Source: Sphingomonas sp. BK580
GTDB taxonomy: Bacteria > Pseudomonadota > Alphaproteobacteria > Sphingomonadales > Sphingomonadaceae
Length of the DNA: 64,000 nt
Direction of reading: 5' to 3'
Assembly (NCBI RefSeq): GCF_014194975.1
Contig: NZ_JACIAY010000011.1
Location: forward strand, 62,001 to 126,000
Under the pieces are notes generated by a model. It did no database searches. It was not told where the DNA came from and saw nothing but the letters and a program-made list of their open reading frames with translations. Below are positions 54,869 through 62,420 of this stretch, piece after piece. Within the stretch, counting starts at the first letter, position 1. Every line of letters begins with the position of its first letter. Made by a program: the position numbers and the translations under genes.

Positions 54869-56198
54869 ATACACCCTCCAGGAAGACGATCTCGACGTCG
54901 ACACCGGTCGGCATCTCGATGACGGGCTGGTACTGCTCGGCGCGCTCGATCAGGTACTTGGAGACCATGTCGCCGGCCTCACCGATGCCGTTACCGACAC
55001 CGCCCTGCGCGATGTCGCCGAGCCCGAGCTGCTGGCGCTTGCCGTTGGCGAGCACGACGTTGCCGGGCTGCAGCGCGATGTTGGTGTTGGCGGCAAAGCC
55101 CCGCCCGATCCCGCCGACGAGCCCGGCGAGGAAGGCTTGGCTCACCAGCGAGCCCTCGCGACTGACGACGCGCCCACGCACGCCGGTCTTGCCGCCAAAG
55201 GCGATGAAGCCCTTCACCTCGGACTCGGCATAGCGGCCGCCCGGCTGCGGGCAGGTCATCTTCTGAAGCTTGATGTAGACCTTCTCGCTCGACAGCTCGC
55301 CGCGCGCGGCGCCGTTGATGAGGCAGCCCTGGATCTTGGTGGTGAGAAGCTTGCCGTTCTGCAGTACCGAGCGCGCGGGACCGGTGATGCGCAGCACGAC
55401 CGGCAGCGGGTCGGTCTGGCTGTTCACGCCCGCCGCGGCGTCGACGCCGACGATCACCTTGGCGGTCGCGAAGCTGTTCGCGGGCAGGTAGTTCGGGCTG
55501 TCGGTATAGACCGTGCTGCCCTTGGCGATCTTGGACGCGGTGCCGCGATCGGTCGAGCTGAACGAGACCATCTTCACCTCGCTCAGGCGAGGCGCGGACA
55601 GGTCCGGACCGCCAGGCGGCGCGCCGGCGCCGCGGCCGTACACCGCGGCGCTTCCCGGGCCGTACATCGCTTGCGGACCGGCCGGGGCAGGGGGCGGGGC
55701 GGCCGCGCGCTCGTTGACCTGCCGGCGCAGCTGCTCGTTCTCGGCCTGGTACGCCGAGAGCACGCGCTGGCCATCCGCCGTCATCGACTGGTTCTGCGCG
55801 CGCATCGCGTCCAGCTGCTGCGAGAGCTGCGCGACGCGGGCGTTGGTGCCATCGACGCTCTTCAGCTGGTTCTCGGCCGACTGGAAGCGGTTCTCCGAAA
55901 GCGCCATCCACTCCTGCTCGGAGAGGGTCTTGTTGGCCATGTCGCTGACCGAGACCTTCACCTGCTCGGGCTTGTCGGGGTCGACCTTCTTGGCGCTGTC
56001 ATCACCGCCGAAGATCCAGAACGACGAGGCGATCAGGCCGACCGCGCCGACCCCGGCGAGGAGCATGCGCTGCTTCTTTCGGGTCTCGGTGTTGCCGTCG
56101 AGCTCGGAGGCGATCGGCGAGACGCCGTCGCCAGCCGCGCTGGCCTCCGGGCCGTCGAGCGGCTTGCGGCTGCGCGAGAAGATGTCCTTCAAGGCCAT
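54855..56198 (-). CDS. traB: F-type conjugation protein TraB (VirB10-like)
   Basis: The protein has 447 residues. A short cytoplasmic part is followed by one membrane helix (about 44-63), a coiled coil (LSQQLDAMRAQNQSMTADGQ and onward), a Pro-rich stretch and a C-terminal VirB10-like beta domain (GSTVYTDSPNYLPANSFATA; GCLINGAARGELSSEKVYIK; SQAFLAGLVGGIGRGF). It spans inner and outer membranes as the scaffold of the core complex with TraK and TraV. Confidence 0.95.
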   Translation of the reverse strand: MALKDIFSRSRKPLDGPEASAAGDGVSPIASELDGNTETRKKQRMLLAGVGAVGLIASSFWIFGGDDSAKKVDPDKPEQVKVSVSDMANKTLSEQEWMALSENRFQSAENQLKSVDGTNARVAQLSQQLDAMRAQNQSMTADGQRVLSAYQAENEQLRRQVNERAAAPPPAPAGPQAMYGPGSAAVYGRGAGAPPGGPDLSAPRLSEVKMVSFSSTDRGTASKIAKGSTVYTDSPNYLPANSFATAKVIVGVDAAAGVNSQTDPLPVVLRITGPARSVLQNGKLLTTKIQGCLINGAARGELSSEKVYIKLQKMTCPQPGGRYAESEVKGFIAFGGKTGVRGRVVSREGSLVSQAFLAGLVGGIGRGFAANTNIALQPGNVVLANGKRQQLGLGDIAQGGVGNGIGEAGDMVSKYLIERAEQYQPVIEMPTGVDVEIVFLEGVYVRN

Positions 56199-56201
56199 GG
56201 C

Positions 56202-57020
56202 TTAGTTTCCATTCCGCGAGACGAGGTAGGCGGTCGTGACCCGACCCGGCGCGAGCTTGGGCTCGGCGATCGAGACGGCGAGGGCGCTCGACGGCGCGAC
56301 CTGCGCCTCGGTCAGGACCTTCTCCTGCGAGCCCTTGTTCTCGATCCGCAGCACCCGGCCGGTCAGCGCCTCGCCGCGGTACTCGGAGATCATCTGGACC
56401 TTGAGGTCGCCGACGTAGACCGGCTTCAAGGAACGCTGGCGCAGCTCGTAGCCGTCGACCGACATGTTGGCGTACATCGCCTGCACGAGCGATACCGCGG
56501 CGTCCTCAGGCGATGAGGCCGCCGCAACCTTCGTCGGCGCCGCCTCGATGGCGTCCGCCTTGGCGATCGCGGGGTTGGAGAGGAACACCTGCACCGCCTG
56601 GTCGCCGGCGATGCGGCAGGCAAACTTGTAGACGTAGCCGCGCTTGGACGTGCCGAAGAACGACAGCGTCTGGCGGTTGAAGCCCTCGGGCACCGACAGG
56701 TAGATGTCGCCGCGCACCGGTTCGTTCACGACCGAGAAGTCGTCCGACGGGTTGCCGGTGTTGATCTTGGAGACGCCCGCAAACTCGTCATCGACGAGGC
56801 TGATGCGGGTGAGGTCCTTGGCCGACGCGGTGCAGGCGACCTGCGCGCCGTCCGCCACCATCAGCGTCTGGTCACCGGCCGCGAAAGCGGGAGCCGAAAA
56901 GACGAAGACAGCGACGGCGATGAGAGCGGCGCCGGCGATGCGGCTGAGCCAGCACATCGTGCGCGAGGCGAGAATGGTGCCGAGCGCGGCGCTGCCGAAG
57001 GCGTAGAGCGAGGCGGTCAC
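56202..57020 (-). CDS. traK: F-type conjugation secretin-like protein TraK
   Basis: The GTG start overlaps the traE stop (GTGA). The 272-residue protein has a signal peptide ending near AFA/A, a DQTLMVADGAQVACTASAKD opening and a C-terminal domain of the TraK/VirB9 type (VYVGDLKVQMISEYRGEALT; VTTAYLVSRNGN). It forms the outer ring of the transfer channel with TraV and TraB. Confidence 0.92.
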   Translation of the reverse strand: MTASLYAFGSAALGTILASRTMCWLSRIAGAALIAVAVFVFSAPAFAAGDQTLMVADGAQVACTASAKDLTRISLVDDEFAGVSKINTGNPSDDFSVVNEPVRGDIYLSVPEGFNRQTLSFFGTSKRGYVYKFACRIAGDQAVQVFLSNPAIAKADAIEAAPTKVAAASSPEDAAVSLVQAMYANMSVDGYELRQRSLKPVYVGDLKVQMISEYRGEALTGRVLRIENKGSQEKVLTEAQVAPSSALAVSIAEPKLAPGRVTTAYLVSRNGN

Positions 57021-57589
57021 AGCGCGCCTCCCAGCTTGCCCTTGGGCTGCGCCATGCTGAAACCAACGAGCTTCAGGCTCATGCCCGAATATTCCCAGTC
57101 GTAGATGAAGGTTCGCGGCTCGCTCGAGACCACCTTCTGACCCACCACCGTGCTGAGCTTGCCCGTGACGGTCGACTGGAGGTGCTTGGCGTCGATCTCC
57201 ATGCCCTCGAGCGTGAAGAACTGGCTCATGCTCGAGCCGCGCTGCTCGCTGACGATCTTGAGGAGGTCGGCCTTAATGGCGCCCTGCGCCTTGGGGGAGA
57301 CGATCGCGAGGACCGACTTCATCCAATAATCGAGGCTGCCCGGCGACCGGTTGAGCGTCAGCACCGCGGTGTCGCGGGTGACCAGCTCGAGATACTCGCG
57401 CGACACGCCGGAGCTGGAGACCGTCACCGGCGATCCGAGGACCGGCTGCAGGACAATCTCGCGACTGCGCGTCGCGGACATGAGAAGAAGGAGCGCCACG
57501 GCCCCGGCCAGCACGAGGGCGGTCATGCCGAGGAGATTGCGCTGGCGAAGGACGCGCTGGCTCTGCGCGTGCTGGTAGGAGAAATCCAT
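57017..57589 (-). CDS. traE: F-type conjugation protein TraE (VirB5/VirB8-like position)
   Basis: This 190-residue inner-membrane protein has one helix (about 20-40, LLGMTALVLAGAVALLLLMS) and a periplasmic domain with the family stretches SREYLELVTRDTAVLTLN, KADLLKIVSEQRGSSMSQFF and FIYDWEYSGMSLKLVGF. Length matches F TraE (188). It is needed for pilus assembly. Confidence 0.95.
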   Translation of the reverse strand: MDFSYQHAQSQRVLRQRNLLGMTALVLAGAVALLLLMSATRSREIVLQPVLGSPVTVSSSGVSREYLELVTRDTAVLTLNRSPGSLDYWMKSVLAIVSPKAQGAIKADLLKIVSEQRGSSMSQFFTLEGMEIDAKHLQSTVTGKLSTVVGQKVVSSEPRTFIYDWEYSGMSLKLVGFSMAQPKGKLGGAL

Positions 57590-57590
57590 G

Positions 57591-57881
57591 TCAGCCCACC
57601 ATCAGTCGGAGGTAGGAAGGTGGCGTGGCCCTAAGCGACGGGAACCCGCCCGGCAGGTGCCAGTACGCCAGGTGGATCAGCCACGAAGTCGTCCGTCCCG
57701 CCTTTGCTCGCCTAAGAGCCCACCAGCCCAGGACGGCCAAGCCGATCCCGATGACGATGTGTTGGGACAGGATCCCCCAGGTGAAAGGGATGACCATCGC
57801 GAGGAACTCGTCCAGCGTCCAAAAGCCGATGAGCTCAGGATCGTCGAGGTGCGATGGGATCACGTACTTGTCGGCTGACAT
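57591..57881 (-). CDS. traL: F-type conjugation protein TraL
   Basis: The product has 96 residues, with IPSHLDDPELIGFWTLDEF at the N-terminus, two hydrophobic segments (LAMVIPFTWGILSQHIVIGI and LAVLGWWALRRAK) and YWHLPGGFPSLRATPPSY near the end, all typical of TraL. It is an inner-membrane VirB3-like component. It follows the pilin gene by 59 bp and ends one base before traE. Confidence 0.94.
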   Translation of the reverse strand: MSADKYVIPSHLDDPELIGFWTLDEFLAMVIPFTWGILSQHIVIGIGLAVLGWWALRRAKAGRTTSWLIHLAYWHLPGGFPSLRATPPSYLRLMVG

Positions 57882-57940
57882 CACGCCACCTTCAGTGACG
57901 GAGCCGGCGGAGCTGCTATCTCCGCCGGCACCGGGTCGGT

Positions 57941-58261
57941 TCAGATCGTGGCGGTGACGGTCGAGGTGACGATCGGCACCCCGGTGCCGGCGCCGACGCC
58001 CACGCCAACCGGAATCGCAACCTGGCCGAGCGAGAAGCGCCCCGACGCGAGGCCGACGACGCCACCGGCCAGCGACAGCACGGTGATGATCTTGCCGCCC
58101 GAACCCTCGAGGAAGCCGGTGAAGGCATCCAGCGCGGTGTTGAAGGTGGCGTCGGCGCCCGCGAGTGCCGGCGAGGCCATCACTACCGCGGCGGCCGCGA
58201 CGCCGAGCGTGGCCAGCGCAGCCTCCTCGGCGCGACGGCCCATCTTGAGCAGGGTCTTCAT
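57941..58261 (-). CDS. traA: Conjugative pilin precursor (TraA-like)
   Basis: ATG 58261 is taken because AGGAGA lies eight bases upstream. The 106-residue precursor has a long signal sequence (MKTLLKMGRRAEEAALATLG, then a hydrophobic run) with a likely cut at ALA/G or ALAG/A. The mature part of about 58-60 residues has two hydrophobic segments (IITVLSLAGGVVGLASGRF and VAIPVGVGVGAGTG). This fits F-type/VirB2 pilins, although sequence identity with F pilin is low. It is the first gene of the tra operon. Confidence 0.85.
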   Translation of the reverse strand: MKTLLKMGRRAEEAALATLGVAAAAVVMASPALAGADATFNTALDAFTGFLEGSGGKIITVLSLAGGVVGLASGRFSLGQVAIPVGVGVGAGTGVPIVTSTVTATI

Positions 58262-58414
58262 AACCAGAGTCTCCTTTGACTGAGCGCATTTCAGCGCGCC
58301 CAAAGGAAGGCTGGCTTGGCGTTAGATAGGTCGCAACGACGAACGCCGCGGAACCCTGTCGTGCCCGGTTTATTGAACTGCTCGGCTCAAATTTCCTCCT
58401 TCGCTTTGAGGCCC
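58262..58414 (-). promoter_or_regulatory. Leader/promoter region of the tra operon
   Basis: This 150-bp stretch between the operator array and the pilin start should contain the promoter of the whole minus-strand operon. A ribosome site (AGGAGA) lies eight bases before the ATG. I could not fix -35/-10 elements by eye with confidence. Confidence 0.4.
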
Positions 58415-58495
58415 TGACCCATATCTGGGTCAGGATGGCCCGGATGTGGGGCAGCTTGGCTCACATGTGGGCCAAATTGGCTCGGATCTGAGCCA
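58415..58495. promoter_or_regulatory. Array of four 18-bp near-palindromes at exact 21-bp period, upstream of the tra operon
   Basis: Units begin at 58415, 58436, 58457 and 58478: TGACCCATATCTGGGTCA, TGGCCCGGATGTGGGGCA, TGGCTCACATGTGGGCCA and TGGCTCGGATCTGAGCCA. The consensus is close to TGGCYCRNATSTGRGCCA. Each unit is a dyad (the first and last are nearly perfect), and the step is 21 bp in every case, two helical turns, so all sites face the same side of the DNA. The array lies 154-234 bp upstream of the pilin start. It most likely binds a dimeric regulator of transfer genes. A role in oriT or replication cannot be excluded. No further unit is found on either side. Confidence 0.8.
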
Positions 58496-58666
58496 CGCCC
58501 ATCGAACGCGATCAAGGGTGGAATCAGCGCGGTGCCTCACGTGAAATCGGCCGGAGACATGCGTGGGAGGCTGCGCAACGCCGTTGATGAGCGTAGGGTG
58601 GTACTTTCAGGGGGCCAGCTCGGGATCGGAACCTGAGCAGCTTTGGAAAAGGAATGAGGCGCGAAG

Positions 58667-59128
58667 ATGTCGGCCGGGGAAAGAGAGTGCAAATTCAAGG
58701 TTTCCGACTACTACTTTCGGCTGACGACCGAAGGTGTGCGCCTTTTCTCTAACAAAACCTGCGTTCATCAAACCTTCAGGCAGGTAGTGGATGAGCGTGC
58801 CGAGTGCGCCAAGTCATTGTCGGATTATTACACGGCTGAAGATATGAGAGAGCACTTGGCCATCATACCATCCGAGGGAAACATCGAGCTCGAGTTCACT
58901 ATCCTTGAGACCAGTGCTGCCTCGATTGAATCGGCAGCTGAAATCCTTAAGGAAGCCCTTGGTGCTTCAGTGGCCTTCAATGATACCGTATCCTTACTCC
59001 TGTACGACCTGGTTGTAGAGGAGAACAAGACAGAGGTGCTCACAAAACTCGGCCTTACCGCCGAAGCCGCTGCGCGATATAAGAAGTCGCTCAAAAGAAC
59101 CAAAACGAATGTTTTTCCGATCCGGTAG
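58667..59128 (+). CDS. Uncharacterised protein between the tra operator array and an HTH regulator (153 aa)
   Basis: ATG 58667 follows an AAAAGGAATGAGG purine stretch. The product is cytoplasmic and mixed alpha/beta (KVSDYYFRLTTEGVRLFSNK; LEFTILETSAASIESAAEIL) and ends in a basic tail (RYKKSLKRTKTN). No family is recognised. It is divergent from the tra operon, starting about 170 bp from the operator array, and less GC-rich than the tra genes. It may take part in control of transfer, but the sequence does not show a DNA-binding motif. Confidence 0.6.
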   Translation: MSAGERECKFKVSDYYFRLTTEGVRLFSNKTCVHQTFRQVVDERAECAKSLSDYYTAEDMREHLAIIPSEGNIELEFTILETSAASIESAAEILKEALGASVAFNDTVSLLLYDLVVEENKTEVLTKLGLTAEAAARYKKSLKRTKTNVFPIR

Positions 59129-59235
59129 CTAAGAGCGCGAAGCGCCTGCATAGGTTAAAATAACGTTTGCGGCAGGTTTGCAAACCCAGCTGATGTGGTT
59201 ATCCCTGTACGCGGTCATCCGGGAGGGATAGGCAA

Positions 59236-59733
59236 ATGGAGGTACTTCAGCACGAAGTCGACCCGCCGTCGAGTAGACCCTACACGATTGCGGACTTCAT
59301 TGTCTCGAAAATGGACACCGTTGGCGTCAGTCAACGAAGTTTGGCAGCGCGCACCGGGTATAGCCGTAGCCGTATTAACCGCATCTTGAGGGAAGAGGAT
59401 CGGCTCCCAATTACTATGGTCGAGGCTCAAGCGATCCTCGCCTCACTCGGCGTCGGCGAACTTGAAGCTGCGCTTGCACAGGAAGTGATCCGGGATAAGG
59501 CTCCGGTCACAAGCCGAGAAATGGAGGTAGTCGTAAGCCTCATCGCCGTTGTATTCGGCGGCCTCGCGACCAAAATAGCCTCGCTTGTGGACGTCGTCGA
59601 AGGGCTGGAGTTTGGTGATATTCGCCGCGAGCATGGCTTGAAGGTGCAAAAGGCCATCTTCGAAATGCTGAAGGACCTCTACACTGACCTCATGCAGCGC
59701 AAAGACGACCGCATTGACCATACCAGATATTAG
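59236..59733 (+). CDS. Helix-turn-helix regulator (Xre-like), possible transfer or replication regulator
   Basis: The product has 165 residues. Residues about 28-75 form an Xre-type HTH (VSQRSLAARTGYSRSRINRI, then LPITMVEAQAILASLG). The C-terminal half is helical with a hydrophobic stretch (MEVVVSLIAVVFGGLATKIA), perhaps for oligomerisation. GGGAGGGATAGG lies upstream of the ATG. A 10-bp palindrome, GTTTGCAAAC (59176-59185), with a further half-site (GTTTGC) just before it, lies in its own promoter region and may be its operator. It is the best candidate in this window for binding the 21-bp array, but the palindromes differ, so this is only a possibility. Confidence 0.75.
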   Translation: MEVLQHEVDPPSSRPYTIADFIVSKMDTVGVSQRSLAARTGYSRSRINRILREEDRLPITMVEAQAILASLGVGELEAALAQEVIRDKAPVTSREMEVVVSLIAVVFGGLATKIASLVDVVEGLEFGDIRREHGLKVQKAIFEMLKDLYTDLMQRKDDRIDHTRY

Positions 59734-60052
59734 TTCAACATCTTAAGTTGGCCAGAGAATGCCACGCTAGCAACCTTTCTTTTCTGAACTAATCTGCACG
59801 ATATTAGCAAGTCGAGGGTACGCTGCTCGCCTTAATGAGGCCAGCGCAGACCATACATGCGAAAAGCACCGGCGCATAGCGATTGGCCGTCTCTCGCGTT
59901 GGAGCCAAACCGGTTTCCTCCGCTGGTTAGGATATGCGGCGCAGCGTCCCAGAACCGGCGTGATTAGGTGACCTACGCGGAGTTCGATGGATCGGGTTCC
60001 TCAGAACGCGGCGGCGTTCAGAAAGGCGAATCCCGGGAGCGTAGACAACAGA
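59734..60052. other. Gap upstream of the iteron cluster
   Basis: About 320 bp without a supported gene between the HTH regulator and the first iteron. Its first half is AT-richer than the surroundings (59735-59830) and could be part of the unwinding region of the origin. A degenerate iteron-like sequence (GTTCAGAAAGGCGAA) occurs near 60016. No clear DnaA box was identified. Confidence 0.45.
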
Positions 60053-60305
60053 GTTCCCAAAAGCACGACGAGCACTCGCGTCCCAGCTGTCGACGCCGCG
60101 CAGGGTTCCCAAAAGCACGAGGCCGAATCGGAGCGCCATGCGATTCGGGGCGGGGCACAGTTCCTAAAGGCACGAGTCGGCGACTCGACCGGGTTCCCAA
60201 AAGCACGTGTCCCCACCGAGACCCGGTTCCTGAAAGCACGAGCCGCTCCCGGACAGGGTTCTCAAAAGCACGAACAAAAGTAGCACAGGGTTCCTAAAAG
60301 CACGA
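60053..60305 (+). repeat. Iteron cluster 1: seven direct 16-bp repeats upstream of repC
   Basis: Copies of GTTCCCAAAAGCACGA or close variants begin at 60053, 60105, 60160, 60193, 60226, 60258 and 60290, all on the plus strand. The first three are 52-55 bp apart (about five helical turns), the last five 32-33 bp apart (three turns). Such phased direct repeats bind a plasmid initiator of the RepA/Pi type and define an origin. The same element surrounds the repA promoter 2 kb away, so RepA is the likely ligand. Confidence 0.9.
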
Positions 60306-60434
60306 AACTCGCTTGGCGACGGCCTAGTGCGCTGCCGCTAACTTCGACTTCCGCGAGACTTCCCGCGATCAGCACCTCGCTGCCGTCCGCTTGGCCGGTA
60401 AAACCGAAGATAAAGAGGAGACCCGTGCAAACAA

Positions 60435-60461
60435 GAAAGGCCCGACACTAGGCGGGCTTTC
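60435..60461 (-). terminator. Hairpin upstream of repC, possible terminator of an antisense RNA
   Basis: A 9-bp stem with one bulged base (GAAAG-CCCG against CGGGCTTTC, loop of eight) is followed on the minus strand by TTGTTTGC. In repABC plasmids a small counter-transcribed RNA, encoded opposite to repC in its leader, ends at such a terminator. No promoter for the RNA was identified with confidence, so the RNA itself is not annotated. Confidence 0.4.
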
Positions 60462-60569
60462 CGAGAAGTCGCTAGGACGCGTGTGGCAACTCTTCCTTAG
60501 CCGGCTGCTCTCGACATCGCAACGCCACCGCGCGTGGGTTCGCGCCACCGCTTTGCTTGTCCGCACGGG

Positions 60570-60583
60570 CTCCCGTCAGGGAG
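60570..60583 (+). promoter_or_regulatory. Small hairpin covering the repC ribosome binding site
   Basis: CTCCC, four bases, GGGAG folds so that the purine-rich ribosome site of repC is paired. The ATG follows seven bases later. In repABC systems the repC site is hidden by a hairpin when the antisense RNA binds the leader. The stem here is short, so it is suggestive only. Confidence 0.4.
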
Positions 60584-60589
60584 AACCGA

Positions 60590-61984
60590 ATGACCGCTTG
60601 CGCCCAACGCCCAGGGGCGGGCCTGCGCCGCTTCGATCAGCACAACGCCGCCGCGATGGCCGTTGCTGACCAATTTTCTGGCCTAGAAAAGGACACCACG
60701 CCGGCGCACGTCCTTTCTGCGATGAAACGGGCCGCCGTCTATCTTGGCTTCCCAAATCGCGTTGTTCAGGTAATCGATCTGATGTTCAGCTGGTCGATGC
60801 CCCAGGACTGGCGTGCCGGGCACATTCCAACCGTCTGGCCGCGCAACGATAAGCTGTCACACTTGCTCGGCATCTCCGTTCGCCAAGTCCAGAAGATCCT
60901 CAACAAGGCGCAAGAGCTCGGCCTCGTCACCTTTCGAGACAGCCCCAACGGCAACCGCGGCGGTCACCGCGACCGGAATGGTAACATCGTCTGGGCTTAC
61001 GGCATCATCCTCAGCCCGCTGGGAGCCCGGTACCGCGAGTTTCTCGAAGTCGCTGCCCGAGGCGCTGCGGAGGACAAGCGCATAGACGAGCTCGCCCGAC
61101 GCCTAGCTTCGGCCCGTCGCGGCATTCGTTCGATAGCCCAGACTGCGCTCGACGTGGCGTATCGCGGCTTCAGACCGGAGGACGAGATTGCGCTGGCGCG
61201 CATGGCGGCCGAACGGATCAGAGGCAGCCGCGATATTCCGATGATCGAAGCTTGCGTCCAGCAGCTTGAGGAACGTCGGCGTGCTCTCGAGACTGCTCTT
61301 CACGAGGCTCTAGCCGGGAAAACGGTGTCGCCGAATCTGAACGAAAATTCATGGCCGGACGATCCCGATGACACCCTCTCTACAACTACAACGCAACTCC
61401 AATCTGCTACCGCAGATCACAGTAGCGGCTTGGCGATAAAGAGTAGTGGAGATTACGACGTCCGCCTCGCCCAGCCTCAGACCGAAGTGGAAAGCGACCT
61501 CGAGAAACACGGTGTCGATCCGACCTTCATCCGGGAGGCGGCGCCCGAGCTACTCCAATCGCTCGATTATGCGCCGGCGACATGGGGCAACGTGATCGCG
61601 CTGGCCGAGCGTCTAAGCGGTCAGAACCGGATCGCCTCATCGGCATGGCGTGAGGCCTGCCGCGTGATGGGGCAGCGCGGCGCAGCGGCCGCGGTGATCG
61701 CGACCGTCGAAAAGTACCGGTCCGGGGAGGTGTTGCAACCCGGCGCGTACCTGCGCGGCATGACCAAGAAGGCGACGAACGCCGAACTCCGGTTAGGAAA
61801 GACCATGTTCGGCCTGAAAGACCGAACACGGAGCGACGGTATGCGCGCGCTCGCCGCCGGCGCTCCCGAAGGAAGCATCGGACTGATCGCGAATCGGTTG
61901 GTCCGCCGCGCCACGGAAGCTCGCCGACCGGACGCGTCGCGATCATGCGAGCACAATCCGGGAACATCGCGATGGGGTTCCTAA
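60590..61984 (+). CDS. repC: Plasmid replication initiator RepC (repABC type)
   Basis: ATG 60590 follows AGGGAGA. The 464-residue product has the RepC N-terminal domain (LSAMKRAAVYLGFPNRVVQV; GHIPTVWPRNDKLSHLLGIS; VRQVQKILNKAQELGLVTFR) and the C-terminal domain (WGNVIALAERLSGQNRIASS and onward). Its middle (codons around 61320-61460) is AT-richer, which is where repABC plasmids have their origin. RepA/RepB partition genes of the repABC type are not seen upstream, where iterons lie instead. The stop codon lies inside the first iteron of cluster 2. Confidence 0.9.
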   Translation: MTACAQRPGAGLRRFDQHNAAAMAVADQFSGLEKDTTPAHVLSAMKRAAVYLGFPNRVVQVIDLMFSWSMPQDWRAGHIPTVWPRNDKLSHLLGISVRQVQKILNKAQELGLVTFRDSPNGNRGGHRDRNGNIVWAYGIILSPLGARYREFLEVAARGAAEDKRIDELARRLASARRGIRSIAQTALDVAYRGFRPEDEIALARMAAERIRGSRDIPMIEACVQQLEERRRALETALHEALAGKTVSPNLNENSWPDDPDDTLSTTTTQLQSATADHSSGLAIKSSGDYDVRLAQPQTEVESDLEKHGVDPTFIREAAPELLQSLDYAPATWGNVIALAERLSGQNRIASSAWREACRVMGQRGAAAAVIATVEKYRSGEVLQPGAYLRGMTKKATNAELRLGKTMFGLKDRTRSDGMRALAAGAPEGSIGLIANRLVRRATEARRPDASRSCEHNPGTSRWGS

Positions 61985-62348
61985 AAGCACGAGCCACGAA
62001 CTGCTTCCGCGCGTTTGGGAGCGCTCCAGCCCTCGCGGTAGGGCCGTTCCCCATGGAAAGCGGCCAAAATGCCTCGTGCTTTTGGGAACCGTGTCTACCC
62101 GCTGAGGAGACGGCCCCCGACACGCCGTGGCCAATCATCGTACGTCTAAAACGAGCGGTCGATCCGCGGGTCGCGCGGGGAGGCATCGTTGTTGGAGAAG
62201 CGGCCGATTTCCACGGGTTAGGGCCCGATGTGTGGTACGGTTCCTAAAAGCACGAGCCTGCGTGAGAAATGCGCATTTAAGGCTCCTTCCGCTGGAGAAC
62301 CCGTCGATTTCGCCCGGCAAGGGCTCGAATCTTCGTGCTTTTAGGAAC
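61977..62348. repeat. Iteron cluster 2: four 16-bp repeats in alternating orientation before repA
   Basis: Copies begin at 61977 (plus), 62074 (minus), 62240 (plus) and 62333 (minus); the plus copies read GTTCCTAAAAGCACGA. They form two convergent pairs with 93-97 bp between starts. The last copy ends 73 bp before the repA start, a position suited to autorepression. The first copy contains the repC stop codon. The sequence is the same as in cluster 1. Confidence 0.9.
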
Positions 62349-62420
62349 CCTGTGGCCTCGACCCTCCCCTCAGGCGCAGCTTCGGGCTATAACCACAGCC
62401 GTCGACATGCGAGGAATGCT

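Noticed and set aside
39971..58303. Long frames on the plus strand through the tra operon
   Set aside because: They are shadows of recognised tra genes; products are low-complexity and lack family motifs.
59968..60297. Open frames through iteron cluster 1
   Set aside because: The coding pattern is produced by the repeats themselves (repeating Phe/Pro-Lys-Ala-Arg), with no ribosome site.
60053..62348. CRISPR array
   Set aside because: The 16-bp repeats are too short, occur in both directions, have irregular spacing and surround plasmid initiator genes; they are iterons.
62127..62420. A 98-codon N-terminal extension of RepA
   Set aside because: It reads through two iterons and has low-complexity Arg/Ser sequence; the ATG at 62421 has GAGGA and begins the conserved protein.
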